The notes below the pieces were generated by a model, which did no database searches, was not told the origin of the DNA, and saw only the letters and a list, made by a program, of their open reading frames with translations. 64,000 bases of DNA from Rhodanobacter sp. (GTDB lineage: Bacteria; Pseudomonadota; Gammaproteobacteria; Xanthomonadales; Rhodanobacteraceae), in the NCBI GenBank assembly GCA_030148505.1, contig JASBTI010000015.1, forward strand, positions 1 to 64,000. The letters run 5' to 3'. The translations under genes and the position numbers were made by a program. Positions within the stretch are counted from its first letter, which is position 1. Each line of letters begins with the position of its first letter. Shown piece after piece: positions 27,511 through 36,047 of this stretch.

Positions 27511-29238
27511 TCATGATCCCTGATCCGGCGTTTCCCGCAGCGGAAGTAGCCTGCGCAACTCGGCTTTTTCCTCCTCGTTGAGCTGCGAGAGCCTTGCGCT
27601 GAGCATGTCGCGGCGTTGAATAAGGGCTTGGTGCTCCATCCGCGCAAGTGCCTGCAAGAATTCGGTGCGTTGGGCGTCCGGCTCGCCAACCGTCATCGTT
27701 GCCATCAATTTTTGCAAGGCGGGGTATTCGGGCCGTTCGGCGAAATGCTCGACCAGTCGCGCCGAGTTGATCCCGGCACGCGAACGGGCAAGGTCGAGAA
27801 GTTCGGCAAGCAGAGGCACACCGGGTCGGTCCAGCTGAAGAAATTTGTAAGGCTTCGTTACCTCGTCGGCAATGCCCGGCTGCGCCAGCAGCAGCGCAAT
27901 GGCGCTGCGCACCAGCGAGCGCTGCGCGACGGCGGGGCGCGGCAGCGCGCGCGGCTGCGTCGGTCCGCTTTGCAATCGGGTGCTCACGCCACTGCGCTTT
28001 TCCAGCTCCTGGGTCATCAAGTCGCGGAATGCCCCATCGGGAAGACGGCCGAGCAGGGGGCGTGCACGCTCGGCCAGGCGCGCACGTCCGTCCAGGCTGG
28101 TCATGCCGATGTCACGCGACAGCTCGGCGTAGAAATAGTCCGAGAGCGGCGTGGCCTCCTCGATCCGTCGTTCGAACCCCTGGCGGCCCTCCTTGCGGAC
28201 CAACGAGTCCGGGTCTTCGCCGTCGGGAAGAAACAGGAAATAGGCCTGGCGTCCGTCGCGTAATCGCGGCAACGCCGCCTCCAGTGCTTTCCATGCTGCG
28301 GCCCGTCCGGCACGGTCGCCATCGAAGCAGAACACCACGTCAGCCGCAGCGCGGAACAGTATCTCGGTGTGCTCGGGCGTGGTGGCGGTACCCAGCGTGG
28401 CGACCGCAATCGGCAGGCCCGCCTGGTGCAGGGCGATCACATCCATGTAGCCCTCGACCACCACGATGCGGGTGAGATGCTGGTTCGCCTGCTTCACTTG
28501 CCACAGCGCAAAGAGCTCCCGTCCTTTGTGAAACAGTGGCGTTTCGGGCGAGTTGAGGTATTTGGGGGCCTGATCGGCCTGCAATACCCGGCCGCCGAAG
28601 GCAATTACCCGGCCACGGCGGTCGAGGATCGGAAACATCAGGCGTTCGCGAAAACGATCGTACTTGCTGCCCTTGTCGTTGCTGGCGACCATGCCGGCTT
28701 CGGTGAGCAACTCCATGCGCCGCGGGCTGCTGCCCAGCGCCTTGATCACGCCGTCATAGCCGGCCGGTGCCCAGCCGAGGCGAAAACGTTTGATAGTTTC
28801 CGCGTCCAGACCACGCTGGCGGCAGTAAGCCTGTGCATCGGCGTTGCGCGGCAGCTCACCTTCATACCAGCTCGCGGCCGATTCCAGCAGCGCGTAGAGG
28901 TCGGTCTTGTCCTCGCGCGGCGCGCTATTTCCATGGTCCTCGCGCGGCACGGTCAGGCCGGCGACCTGGGCCAGCTCCTCCACCGCGTCCGGAAACTCCA
29001 GGCGGTCAAAATCCATCAGGAACTTGATCGCGCTGCCGCTGGCCCCGCAGCCGAAGCAGTGGAAGAACTGCTTGGCCGGACTGACGTAGAACGAGGGCGT
29101 GCGCTCGTCGTGGAACGGACAGCAGGCGGTCCACTCCCGCCCGGCCTTCTTCAGCGGCACGCGCCGTTCGACCACGTCGACAATATCGACGCGGGCCAGC
29201 AGTTCATCGATGAAGCTGTCGGGAATCAGGCCGCGCAT
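27511..29238 (-). CDS. dnaG: DNA primase DnaG
   Basis: A 575-residue primase that makes RNA primers for replication. The N-terminal zinc ribbon shows CPFHDERTPSFYVSP and FHCFGCG. The TOPRIM catalytic core has VVVEGYMDVIALHQAG and CFDGDRAGRAAAWKAL, holding the metal-binding Glu and Asp residues. A C-terminal DnaB-interaction region follows, of moderate similarity. It is the fourth gene in the direction rpsU, yqeY, DUF1328, dnaG. Confidence 0.96.
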   Translation of the reverse strand: MRGLIPDSFIDELLARVDIVDVVERRVPLKKAGREWTACCPFHDERTPSFYVSPAKQFFHCFGCGASGSAIKFLMDFDRLEFPDAVEELAQVAGLTVPREDHGNSAPREDKTDLYALLESAASWYEGELPRNADAQAYCRQRGLDAETIKRFRLGWAPAGYDGVIKALGSSPRRMELLTEAGMVASNDKGSKYDRFRERLMFPILDRRGRVIAFGGRVLQADQAPKYLNSPETPLFHKGRELFALWQVKQANQHLTRIVVVEGYMDVIALHQAGLPIAVATLGTATTPEHTEILFRAAADVVFCFDGDRAGRAAAWKALEAALPRLRDGRQAYFLFLPDGEDPDSLVRKEGRQGFERRIEEATPLSDYFYAELSRDIGMTSLDGRARLAERARPLLGRLPDGAFRDLMTQELEKRSGVSTRLQSGPTQPRALPRPAVAQRSLVRSAIALLLAQPGIADEVTKPYKFLQLDRPGVPLLAELLDLARSRAGINSARLVEHFAERPEYPALQKLMATMTVGEPDAQRTEFLQALARMEHQALIQRRDMLSARLSQLNEEEKAELRRLLPLRETPDQGS

Positions 29239-29344
29239 AAGCGGCCTAGTCTAACGGACGGGGAGGCCGAAGCCCGTCCAGGTTTCATGGTCGGGCGGAG
29301 AACAACTGCAGCCGTCTCGCCTGAGCGGTGGCCGAACGGCGTAG

Positions 29345-29515
29345 CTAGAAAATATGGAAGATACCCACCACGGCAAGCAGCGCCAGCAGGAACAGAATCA
29401 GGAAGATCGCGAACAGGATCTTGGCAATAGTGCCGGTGACACCGGAAACACCACGGAAACCGAGCAAGCCGGTTACCAGCGAGATAATGGCAAAAATGAT
29501 GGCCCACTTCAGCAT
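29345..29515 (-). CDS. DUF1328 small membrane protein (YtjA type)
   Basis: A 56-residue very hydrophobic protein, reading MLKWAIIFAIISLVTGLLGF at the start, then a glycine-rich turn (RGVSGVTGTIAK) and a second membrane helix to the stop. This pattern matches the DUF1328/YtjA family. It has a GGAG ribosome site 8 bases upstream of the ATG. It lies between yqeY and dnaG. The function of the family is unknown. Confidence 0.85.
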   Translation of the reverse strand: MLKWAIIFAIISLVTGLLGFRGVSGVTGTIAKILFAIFLILFLLALLAVVGIFHIF

Positions 29516-29638
29516 GGCTGACTCCGGTGAGGATCGGGGCGTCCATCCGCCCCGGGTCAGGATATTTCTAGCGAGCTGGATGTGAACGGCGTGTATCGTT
29601 TGCCAGGCACGCGGAGGTGCGTGGTCCTTTGGCGCGCT

Positions 29639-30085
29639 TCAGCCGGCCAGTCGCGCCTTGATCTTGCTGGAGACCACCGCCATGTCGGCGCGGCCGGCAA
29701 CCTTGGCCTTCACCGCCGCCACCACCTTGCCCATGTCCCTGGGGGAGCTGGCACCGGTCTCGCTGATTGCGGCACTGACCAGGATGTCGATCTCGGCCTC
29801 ATCGAGTTTGGCCGGCAGATACGTGTCGATCACGGTCATCTCGGCACGTTCGATGGCGGCCAAGTCCTCTCGCCCAGCGGCCTCGAACTGGCTGACCGAA
29901 TCACGGCGCTGCTTGAGCATCTTTTCCAGCGTGGCCAGGGTTTGCAGATCGTCCAGCTCGACCCTTTCATCCACTTCCCGCTGCTTGATCGCCGCCAGCA
30001 TCAATCGGATGACTCCCAGCTGGTGCTTGTCGCCGGCACGCATGGCGGTCTTCATGTCTTCAGTGAGCTGTTGCTTGAGCGTCAT
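29639..30085 (-). CDS. yqeY: GatB/YqeY family protein
   Basis: A 148-residue cytoplasmic protein with the family opening LKQQLTEDMKTAMRAGDKHQ and the conserved region VISSKIKARL-like at the end (AVVSSKIKARLAG). The domain is also found at the C-terminus of the GatB subunit of tRNA amidotransferases, but stand-alone YqeY has no proven enzymatic role. Its place between rpsU and dnaG is conserved in many proteobacteria and supports the call. Confidence 0.92.
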   Translation of the reverse strand: MTLKQQLTEDMKTAMRAGDKHQLGVIRLMLAAIKQREVDERVELDDLQTLATLEKMLKQRRDSVSQFEAAGREDLAAIERAEMTVIDTYLPAKLDEAEIDILVSAAISETGASSPRDMGKVVAAVKAKVAGRADMAVVSSKIKARLAG

Positions 30086-30166
30086 GGCGGAGGTCTCCCG
30101 GTTCGCGGACTAGGGTGGGCGTCCGCGCCGAAGCGGACCGAAAATCCATTTTACGGAAACGACAAA

Positions 30167-30195
30167 GCCGGCGTTGCCCTGGGGACAACGCCGGC
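30167..30195 (-). terminator. Terminator-like hairpin downstream of rpsU
   Basis: GCCGGCGTTG pairs perfectly with CAACGCCGGC (10 bp) around a 9-base loop. On the minus strand the stem is followed by TTTGTCGTTT. A second stem, GCTGCGCC/GGCGCAGC at 30255-30273 with a TTA loop, lies between it and the rpsU stop. They could attenuate transcription from rpsU into yqeY-dnaG. Confidence 0.6.
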
Positions 30196-30301
30196 CAGAT
30201 CGGATGGAATGCCTGCGGTGGCTGCGAGAACCCGCGCCGACCGTTTTTCGTCGGGCTGCGCCTTAGGCGCAGCACCCATCAACCCGGGGGACGGCGAAAA
30301 T

Positions 30302-30517
30302 TCAGTACATCCGAACCTTGCGCGAGACGTCACGCGACAGGCGACGCAGGTGACGTTTCACCGCGGCGGCACGCTTGCGCTTGCGCTCCTGGGTCGGCTT
30401 TTCGTAAAACTCACGCTTGCGCGTTTCAGCCAGCACGCCGGCCTTTTCGCAGGTACGCTTGAAACGACGCAGAGCGATCTCGAACGGCTCGTTCTCGCGA
30501 ACTTTTACGTTGGGCAT
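30302..30517 (-). CDS. rpsU: 30S ribosomal protein S21
   Basis: A 71-residue basic protein matching S21 over its full length: [20 protein letters not shown] at the start, then [20 protein letters not shown]. The start codon at 30517 gives exactly the family length; the open frame continues upstream, but that part is intergenic. S21 takes part in initiation-complex formation on the 30S subunit. First gene of the rpsU-yqeY-dnaG block and divergent from tsaD. Confidence 0.97.
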   Translation of the reverse strand: MPNVKVRENEPFEIALRRFKRTCEKAGVLAETRKREFYEKPTQERKRKRAAAVKRHLRRLSRDVSRKVRMY

Positions 30518-30585
30518 GGAAACTCCGAGTGGTAATCTGCCCGCGATTGCAGGACAGTGAAATATGGTGAGCCGCGAATTATACC

Positions 30586-31650
30586 GTGCATAACAAAGAA
30601 TTTTCAAAGACTGCGCCACGGGGGCCGGTGCTGGGTATTGAAACCTCGTGCGACGAGACCGGGGTGGCGCTACTGCGCTGGGAGCCGGAGACCCCGGGCC
30701 GCGGTCTGCTCGCTCACACCTTGTACAGCCAGATCAAGCTGCACGCCGATTACGGTGGCGTAGTGCCGGAACTGGCCAGCCGCGACCACGTGCGCAAGTT
30801 GCTGCCCTTGATTCGTGAGGCCCTGGGCGAGGCCGGACTCGGCGTGCAGGATCTGGGCGGGGTGGCGTATACCGCCGGGCCCGGACTGGTGGGCGCCCTG
30901 CTGGTGGGGGCTTCCGTTGGGCGCGCGCTGGCCTGGGCGCTGGGGGTGCCAGCGATAGGCGTCCATCACATGGAGGGCCACCTGTTGGCACCCTTGCTCG
31001 AGGACGACCCGCCCAAGCCCCCGTTCGTGGCGTTGCTGGTGTCGGGTGGGCACTCCATGCTGGTCCAGGTCAAGGCGATCGGCGAGTACACCCTTCTTGG
31101 CGATACCCTGGACGATGCAGCAGGCGAGGCCTTCGACAAGACCGCCAAGATGATGGGCTTGCCGTATCCCGGCGGCCCGGTGCTGGCGAAACTCGCTGAG
31201 CAGGGTCGGCACGGGGTGTTCCATTTCGCCCGGCCGATGACCCAACGCCCCGGACTCGATTTCAGCTTTTCAGGGCTGAAGACCCAGGTCCTGCTGGCCT
31301 GGCAGCAATCGGACCAGAGCGAGCAGACCCGGGCCGACATTGCCAGGGCGTTCGAGGAGGCGATTGTCGACACCTTGATCATCAAGTGCCGGCGGGCGCT
31401 GCAGACGAGCGGCACGCACCGGCTGGTGATCGCCGGTGGGGTCGGTGCCAACCGGCGGTTGCGCGCCGAGCTGGCGGCAGCGGGCGCGAAGGACGACTTC
31501 CGGGTGTATTTCCCGCGACTGGATTTTTGTACCGACAACGGCGCGATGATCGCGCTGGCCGGCGCGATCCGGCTGGCTTCAGGCCAGCATCAGGACGCCT
31601 CGGTACACGTCTATCCGCGCTGGGATCTGCAAACGTTGCCGGCCGCCTGA
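30586..31650 (+). CDS. tsaD: tRNA N6-adenosine threonylcarbamoyltransferase TsaD
   Basis: A 354-residue ASKHA-fold protein that transfers threonylcarbamoyl to A37 of ANN-decoding tRNAs with TsaB and TsaE. Motifs: [16 protein letters not shown], the metal-binding [15 protein letters not shown] and [10 protein letters not shown]. The start used is a GTG at 30586; a second GTG at 30628, just before VLGIETS, has a GGGGG stretch upstream and is also possible. It is divergent from rpsU, 68 bases apart, an arrangement common in gammaproteobacteria. Confidence 0.95.
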   Translation: MHNKEFSKTAPRGPVLGIETSCDETGVALLRWEPETPGRGLLAHTLYSQIKLHADYGGVVPELASRDHVRKLLPLIREALGEAGLGVQDLGGVAYTAGPGLVGALLVGASVGRALAWALGVPAIGVHHMEGHLLAPLLEDDPPKPPFVALLVSGGHSMLVQVKAIGEYTLLGDTLDDAAGEAFDKTAKMMGLPYPGGPVLAKLAEQGRHGVFHFARPMTQRPGLDFSFSGLKTQVLLAWQQSDQSEQTRADIARAFEEAIVDTLIIKCRRALQTSGTHRLVIAGGVGANRRLRAELAAAGAKDDFRVYFPRLDFCTDNGAMIALAGAIRLASGQHQDASVHVYPRWDLQTLPAA

Positions 31651-31659
31651 TCCCGCCCG

Positions 31660-31737
31660 TGTAGGAGCGCACCCTGTGCGCGATGCCTTTGATGTCGACA
31701 AAAGCGAAAGGCATCGCGCACAGGGTGCGCTCCTACA
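31660..31737. repeat. REP-like palindrome, copy 1 (perfect 31-bp arms)
   Basis: Arms at 31660-31690 and 31707-31737 are exact inverted copies of 31 bases, opening with TGTAGGAGCGCACCCTGTGC, separated by a 16-base loop. It lies between convergent tsaD and rluF and could act as a bidirectional terminator. Same family as the repeats at 32482, 39548 and 45870. Confidence 0.9.
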
Positions 31738-31749
31738 GATGGCGAACGA

Positions 31750-32469
31750 CTACCACTGGGTTCGTTCGGGCAACAGCCCTTTCAGCTCCGCGTCGGTGAG
31801 GTTTCGCCACTGACCTGTTTTCAGATGGCCGAGCTTGACGTTGATGATGCGAACCCGCCGCAGTTGGGTGACGCGGTAGCCGAACGCCGCGGCCATCAGG
31901 CGAATCTGCCGATTCAGCCCCTGGGTGAGGATGATCGAGAAACCGAATTTCGCGATTCGTCTGACCCGACACGGCTGGGTCAGTTGACCGTGGATACGCA
32001 CGCCGCGGGCCATGCCGGTGAGGAAGGCGTCGGTGATCGCCTTGTTGACGCCAACCAGGTATTCCTTTTCGTGATGGTTTTCCGCACGCAGGATCTCGTT
32101 GACGATATCGCCGTTGCTGGTCAGCAGAATCAGTCCTTCGGAATCCTTGTCGAGGCGTCCTATCGGAAAAATTCGCTGCGCATGGTCGACGAAATCGATG
32201 ATGTTGTCCTTGACGCCAGGGTCGGTAGTACAGGTAATGCCGATCGGTTTGTTCAGCGCAATGTAGACAGCTTTCTTGCCGGCCGGCGTGCTGGCGAGCA
32301 TGCGCGGCTTGACGATCTCGCCATCGACGCGCACCTCGTCACCTTCCAGCGCCTTGGCGCCGGTACCGACCACTTCCCCGTTGATGCTGACGCGGCCGGC
32401 CAGCAGCAGCTCATCCGCTTCGCGGCGCGAGCACATGCCGGCCTCGCTGATGTACTTGTTGACGCGCAT
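31750..32469 (-). CDS. rluF: 23S rRNA pseudouridine synthase, RluF type
   Basis: A 239-residue enzyme with an N-terminal S4 RNA-binding domain (MRVNKYISEAGMCSRREADE) and the RsuA/RluF catalytic domain. The catalytic aspartate lies in FPIGRLDKDSEGLILLTSNG. IALNKPIGITCTT and GLNRQIRLMAAAFGY agree with RluF, which modifies U2604 in helix 74 of 23S rRNA. RluE or RluB activity is less likely given the S4 domain and the sequence style. REP-like repeats flank it on both sides. Confidence 0.85.
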   Translation of the reverse strand: MRVNKYISEAGMCSRREADELLLAGRVSINGEVVGTGAKALEGDEVRVDGEIVKPRMLASTPAGKKAVYIALNKPIGITCTTDPGVKDNIIDFVDHAQRIFPIGRLDKDSEGLILLTSNGDIVNEILRAENHHEKEYLVGVNKAITDAFLTGMARGVRIHGQLTQPCRVRRIAKFGFSIILTQGLNRQIRLMAAAFGYRVTQLRRVRIINVKLGHLKTGQWRNLTDAELKGLLPERTQW

Positions 32470-32481
32470 ATCCGAAACCGA

Positions 32482-32549
32482 TGTAGGAGCGCACCCTGTG
32501 CGCGATAGCGCTTGCGGGATACCCGGTCGCGCAAAAGGTGTGCTCTGCA
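32482..32549. repeat. REP-like palindrome, copy 2 (one arm decayed)
   Basis: The left arm 32482-32506 is identical to the first 25 bases of copy 1. The right arm, about 32526-32549, is a mutated inverse (GTCGCGCAAAAGGTGTGCTC). It lies between the start of rluF and the stop of the ABC permease gene. Confidence 0.8.
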
Positions 32550-32556
32550 GCTGCCG

Positions 32557-33333
32557 TCAGGAGCGCAGCCCGATACCGCGCTTGAGCAGCTGCAATGCCA
32601 GGATCGATAGTGCGGCAACGAACGCCAGCATCACCACGAAGGCCCAGCCGACGGAGACGTCACTGATGCCGAGGATGCCGAAACGGAACGCATTGACCAT
32701 GTACAGGATCGGGTTGATCCGTGAGATCGCCTGCCAGGGTTCGCCGAGCATGCTGATCGAATAGAACACGCCGCCAAGATAGGTCAGCGGCGTGATCACG
32801 AAGGTCGGTACCAGCGCGATGTCGTCGAACTTCTTCGCATACATCGCGTTGATGAAACCTGCCAGCGCGAAAATAGTGGCTCCCAGCGTCACCGAAGCCA
32901 GTGCGACCAGAGGGTGCGCCACATGCAACGAGGTAAAAAACAGTGCGATCACCAGCACCAGTAGTCCTACCACCAGGCCACGCGCCACCGATCCGATCAC
33001 ATAGCCGGCCAGGATTACCCAGTTGGCCATCGGTGCGACCAGCATTTCTTCCACCGAACGCTGAAACTTGGCGCCGAAGAACGAGCTGGAGATGTTCATG
33101 TAGCTGTTGTTGATGATGCTCATCATCACCAATCCGGGTACGATGTACTGCATATATGTGAAGCCGCCCGCCACCTCGTGGATCTGGCTGCCGATCAACT
33201 TGCCGAAGATCACGAAATACAGCGTCATGGTGATGACCGGCGGAATCAGCGTCTGCGTCCAGATCCGCACAATGCGCACGATTTCACGGCGCGAGATCGT
33301 ATATAGCGCGATGAGGTTGGTGTGCCGGATCAT
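32557..33333 (-). CDS. ABC-2 type exporter permease (YadH-like)
   Basis: A 258-residue inner-membrane protein with six predicted transmembrane helices and the ABC-2 pattern. MTLYFVIFGKLIGSQI, YMQYIVPGLVMMSIINNSY and TYLGGVFYSISMLGEPWQ match YadH and related permeases. Its ATG overlaps the ATPase stop by 4 bases (ATGA), so the pair forms one exporter. The substrate is unknown. Confidence 0.9.
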   Translation of the reverse strand: MIRHTNLIALYTISRREIVRIVRIWTQTLIPPVITMTLYFVIFGKLIGSQIHEVAGGFTYMQYIVPGLVMMSIINNSYMNISSSFFGAKFQRSVEEMLVAPMANWVILAGYVIGSVARGLVVGLLVLVIALFFTSLHVAHPLVALASVTLGATIFALAGFINAMYAKKFDDIALVPTFVITPLTYLGGVFYSISMLGEPWQAISRINPILYMVNAFRFGILGISDVSVGWAFVVMLAFVAALSILALQLLKRGIGLRS

Positions 33334-34304
33334 GCTGCCTTCCCCTGACCCTTGTGCTTCGACTCCGCCGCCTCAGGCGCCTGCCGCCCGTTTTCCACCA
33401 GGCGCACGAACAACTCCTCCAGTCGATTGGTTTTGTTGCGCATCGAATTCACCATGATGTCGTTGGCGGACAGCGCCGCAAACAGCGTATTGAGATCCCG
33501 GGAGCGGGCCATTTCCGCTTCCAGCGTATGTTCGTCGGTGCGACGCAGGATGATGCCCGGCAACTGCGGCAGCTCAGCTGGCGCCGATGTCACGTCGAGG
33601 ATGAAGGTCTCTACGTCCAGGGTGGCCAGCAAGCGTTTCATGCTGGTGTTTTCAACGATCGTGCCGTGATCGATGATTGCGATGTTGCGACACAGGGATT
33701 CGGCCTCTTCCAGATAATGCGTGGTCAGGATCACCGTGGTACCGGCGGCGTTGATGCCGCTGACGAACTGCCACATCGAGCGGCGAATCTCGATATCCAC
33801 GCCGGCGGTGGGTTCGTCCAGGATTAACAGCTTCGGTTCGTTCATCATCGCCCGGGCGATCATCAGCCGCCGCTTCATGCCGCCGGACATCTCGCGGGCC
33901 TGATGTTGCGCCTTGTCCCACAGGCGCAACTCCTTGAGGTACTTCTCGGCGCGCTGGGCGGCGATCTTGCGCGGAATGCCGTAGAAGCCCGCCTCATTGA
34001 CGCAGATGTCGAACGGTTTCTCAAACTGATTGAAGTTGATTTCCTGCGGCACCAGGCCGATCAGACGCATCGCCTCGCTGCGCTGCGTGTTGACCGACAT
34101 GCCGAAGACCTGGGCATCGCCGCTGGTCGAGTTAACTAGCGAGGAGAGGATGCCGATAAGGGTGGATTTGCCGGCGCCGTTGGGTCCGAGCAAGGCGAAG
34201 AAATCGCCGGGTTGCACGGTCAGGCTGATGCCCTTGAGGGCCTCGACGCCATTGCCGTAGGTTTTGCGCAGGTTGTCGACGACGAGTGCGGGTGCTGAGG
34301 TCAT
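33330..34304 (-). CDS. ABC exporter ATP-binding protein (YadG-like)
   Basis: A 324-residue ATPase subunit. Walker A is LLGPNGAGKSTLIGIL, the Q loop GLVPQEINFNQFEK, the signature REMSGGMKRRLMIARAMMNE and Walker B LLILDEPTAGVDIEIR, followed by the switch histidine in LTTHYLEEAE. The C-terminal extension of about 80 residues is typical of drug-export type ABC-2 ATPases. The start at MTSAPALVV is chosen because homology starts there; the 15 extra upstream codons are unsupported. Divergent from fpr. Confidence 0.92.
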   Translation of the reverse strand: MTSAPALVVDNLRKTYGNGVEALKGISLTVQPGDFFALLGPNGAGKSTLIGILSSLVNSTSGDAQVFGMSVNTQRSEAMRLIGLVPQEINFNQFEKPFDICVNEAGFYGIPRKIAAQRAEKYLKELRLWDKAQHQAREMSGGMKRRLMIARAMMNEPKLLILDEPTAGVDIEIRRSMWQFVSGINAAGTTVILTTHYLEEAESLCRNIAIIDHGTIVENTSMKRLLATLDVETFILDVTSAPAELPQLPGIILRRTDEHTLEAEMARSRDLNTLFAALSANDIMVNSMRNKTNRLEELFVRLVENGRQAPEAAESKHKGQGKAA

Positions 34305-34479
34305 GGGCGGTGCCGGATAGTGAAGGGCGCAGAAGGACACGGTGACCACGCGGCAGAACGGCCGATCAGGCCGGCAGGCGGCGAGGACGTTTGGCCGGTG
34401 GCTTTCAGCCCCCTATCATAGCGGGCTTGTTGCACGCATCCGAGCCCTGCCGGATGCACTCATTGTTTCCGGAAACCTC

Positions 34480-35226
34480 ATGGCCGAACATTTTCAGCTC
34501 CGTCTCGTCGATAGTTACATGCTTGCCTCTACCGTTCGCCACCTGGTGTTCGAGCGCGTCGATGGCCAGCCGCTGGCCTTCAACCCGGGGCAGTTCCTGC
34601 AGGTGCACTTCCACTACGAGGACGGCAGCGCGACCAAGCGCAGCTATTCGGTCGCCACCGTGGGTGACGGCAGTTCGCCGGTATCGCGCATCGAGATCGC
34701 GGTGAGCTATGTCGAAGGTGGCGCGGCGACCCGGTTGCTGGGAGAGCTCGCGAGCGGTGAGGTGATCGAGGCCAGCGGTCCCTACGGTCGCTTCTGCCTG
34801 CAGTCGGCTGATACCCATCCGCGCTATCTGCTGCTGGCCACCGGTACCGGTGTCACCCCCTACCGCGCGATGCTGCCGCAGCTGGAGAAGCTGCTGGCCG
34901 CTGGCGACCGCGAAGTGGTGCTGCTATACGGCGCCCGGCAGGAGGCTGAACTGCTGTATGGCGAGGAGTTCGAGGCCTTCGCGCAACGGCATCCGGGGTT
35001 CATCTTCCACGGTTGTCTGAGTCGCGAGCCACGGGCGTTGCCGCGCCCGACCGATCGCAGCGGGCACGTGCAGCACGTACTGGCGGAACTCGGTCCCAGC
35101 GCCGAGCGCGATATCGCCTATTTGTGCGGTAACCCCAACATGGTCGATGCCGCGTTCGCCGCGTTGAAGGACGCCGGTTTGCCGGTGTCGCAGATCCGCC
35201 GCGAGAAATACATCTCGTCGCGCTGA
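34480..35226 (+). CDS. fpr: Ferredoxin/flavodoxin-NADP+ reductase
   Basis: A 248-residue flavoenzyme passing electrons between NADPH and ferredoxin or flavodoxin. The FAD-binding motif is KRSYSVATVG (R-x-Y-S), with GAATRLLGELASGEVIEASG, the NADP-binding LLATGTGVTPYRAML and the closing REKYISS. The start at MAEHFQLRL has a GGAAA upstream and gives the usual length of Fpr (about 248). The longer upstream frame is not supported. Confidence 0.92.
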   Translation: MAEHFQLRLVDSYMLASTVRHLVFERVDGQPLAFNPGQFLQVHFHYEDGSATKRSYSVATVGDGSSPVSRIEIAVSYVEGGAATRLLGELASGEVIEASGPYGRFCLQSADTHPRYLLLATGTGVTPYRAMLPQLEKLLAAGDREVVLLYGARQEAELLYGEEFEAFAQRHPGFIFHGCLSREPRALPRPTDRSGHVQHVLAELGPSAERDIAYLCGNPNMVDAAFAALKDAGLPVSQIRREKYISSR

Positions 35227-35300
35227 TCCTGCATGCCTCTGCCCGGTAGAGGTGCGGGGCGATGCGCCAGGGTGCCAGGAGCTGGCAGGACTACGTGTCG

Positions 35301-35365
35301 TGTCAAGCATCCTTGACATTTTCGACAGGCATCGCTAGCCTTGAATATGTCAAGTTTGCTTTACA
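35301..35365 (+). promoter_or_regulatory. Tandem inverted-repeat operators before the Xre operon
   Basis: TGTCAAG-CATC-CTTGACA at 35301-35318 is a perfect 7-bp inverted repeat with a 4-base centre. A second site, TGTCAAG-TTTG-CTTTACA, lies at 35348-35365 with one mismatch and the same centre length. They are 47 bases apart, 68 bases upstream of the first gene of an operon that encodes a small Xre regulator. Autoregulation by that protein is the obvious inference. Confidence 0.65.
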
Positions 35366-35432
35366 TCAATCGGACACTCGTGGCGCCGTGCCGCGCAAGA
35401 TGCTCCGAACATACACCTCCGGGAGTCGTGCC

Positions 35433-35834
35433 ATGCGAAAGGTGCACAAGCGTTACCTGCGCGAATTCCTGCCCGCCACCTTCGCCTATGCGGTGTTGAT
35501 CGTCGCCTACGGGTTTCTGGCCCGAAGCGTCGACAGCGTGCTTCTGCGCAGCCTGCTGGTGGTATTGCCCTTGGCGCCGATCGTCTTGATGATCCGCGCG
35601 ATGGTCCGGGTGATCCGCGATCAGGACGAACTGGAGCGACGCATCGATCTGGAGGCGATAGCGATTGCCTCGATGCTGACCGGGTTCGGCTTCTTTTCCT
35701 TCGGCATGCTGCTGGGTGCCAGCAATTGGCAGGGTGCACAAGCCAACGTGGTGGCCATCTGGGTATTGCCCTGCCTGTTTTTGAGTTTCGGACTGGCGAA
35801 GATCTGGGTATCGCGCCGGTATCCGCCCGGGTGA
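35433..35834 (+). CDS. Small membrane protein, first gene of the Xre/NatAB operon
   Basis: A 133-residue protein with four predicted transmembrane helices (about 12-32, 37-57, 79-99, 107-127) and a charged cytoplasmic loop, RDQDELERRIDLEA. The start is at MRKVHKRYL with a GGGAG ribosome site; the frame is open upstream but reaches into the operator region. I do not recognise a family with certainty. Proteins of this kind are frequently encoded next to short Xre-type regulators, which suggests a sensor or partner role. The regulator gene follows after 10 bases. Confidence 0.8.
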   Translation: MRKVHKRYLREFLPATFAYAVLIVAYGFLARSVDSVLLRSLLVVLPLAPIVLMIRAMVRVIRDQDELERRIDLEAIAIASMLTGFGFFSFGMLLGASNWQGAQANVVAIWVLPCLFLSFGLAKIWVSRRYPPG

Positions 35835-35844
35835 CGGTTACGAC

Positions 35845-36042
35845 ATGAACAACCAGGTACGCGAGTTGCGCAGCGCGCAGGGTTGGTCGCAGGCGGAGCT
35901 GGCCGAGCGGCTTGATGTATCGCGGCAGACCGTCAATGCGATCGAGACCGGCAAGTATGATCCCAGTCTGCCCCTGGCATTCGGGATAGCCCGTCTGTTC
36001 GGGCTTTCGATCGAGTCGATCTTTCTACCGGGGGAGGAGTGA
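35845..36042 (+). CDS. Small Xre-family transcriptional regulator
   Basis: A 65-residue single-domain helix-turn-helix protein. The recognition region is LAERLDVSRQTVNAIETGKY, preceded by RELRSAQGWSQAE, and the end is LFGLSIESIFLPGEE. This size and pattern match the family of minimal Cro/C1-type regulators that bind symmetrical operators as dimers. The inverted repeats at 35301 and 35348 are the likely binding sites. Between a membrane protein gene and an exported hydrolase gene in one operon. Confidence 0.92.
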   Translation: MNNQVRELRSAQGWSQAELAERLDVSRQTVNAIETGKYDPSLPLAFGIARLFGLSIESIFLPGEE

Positions 36043-36047
36043 CGGGC

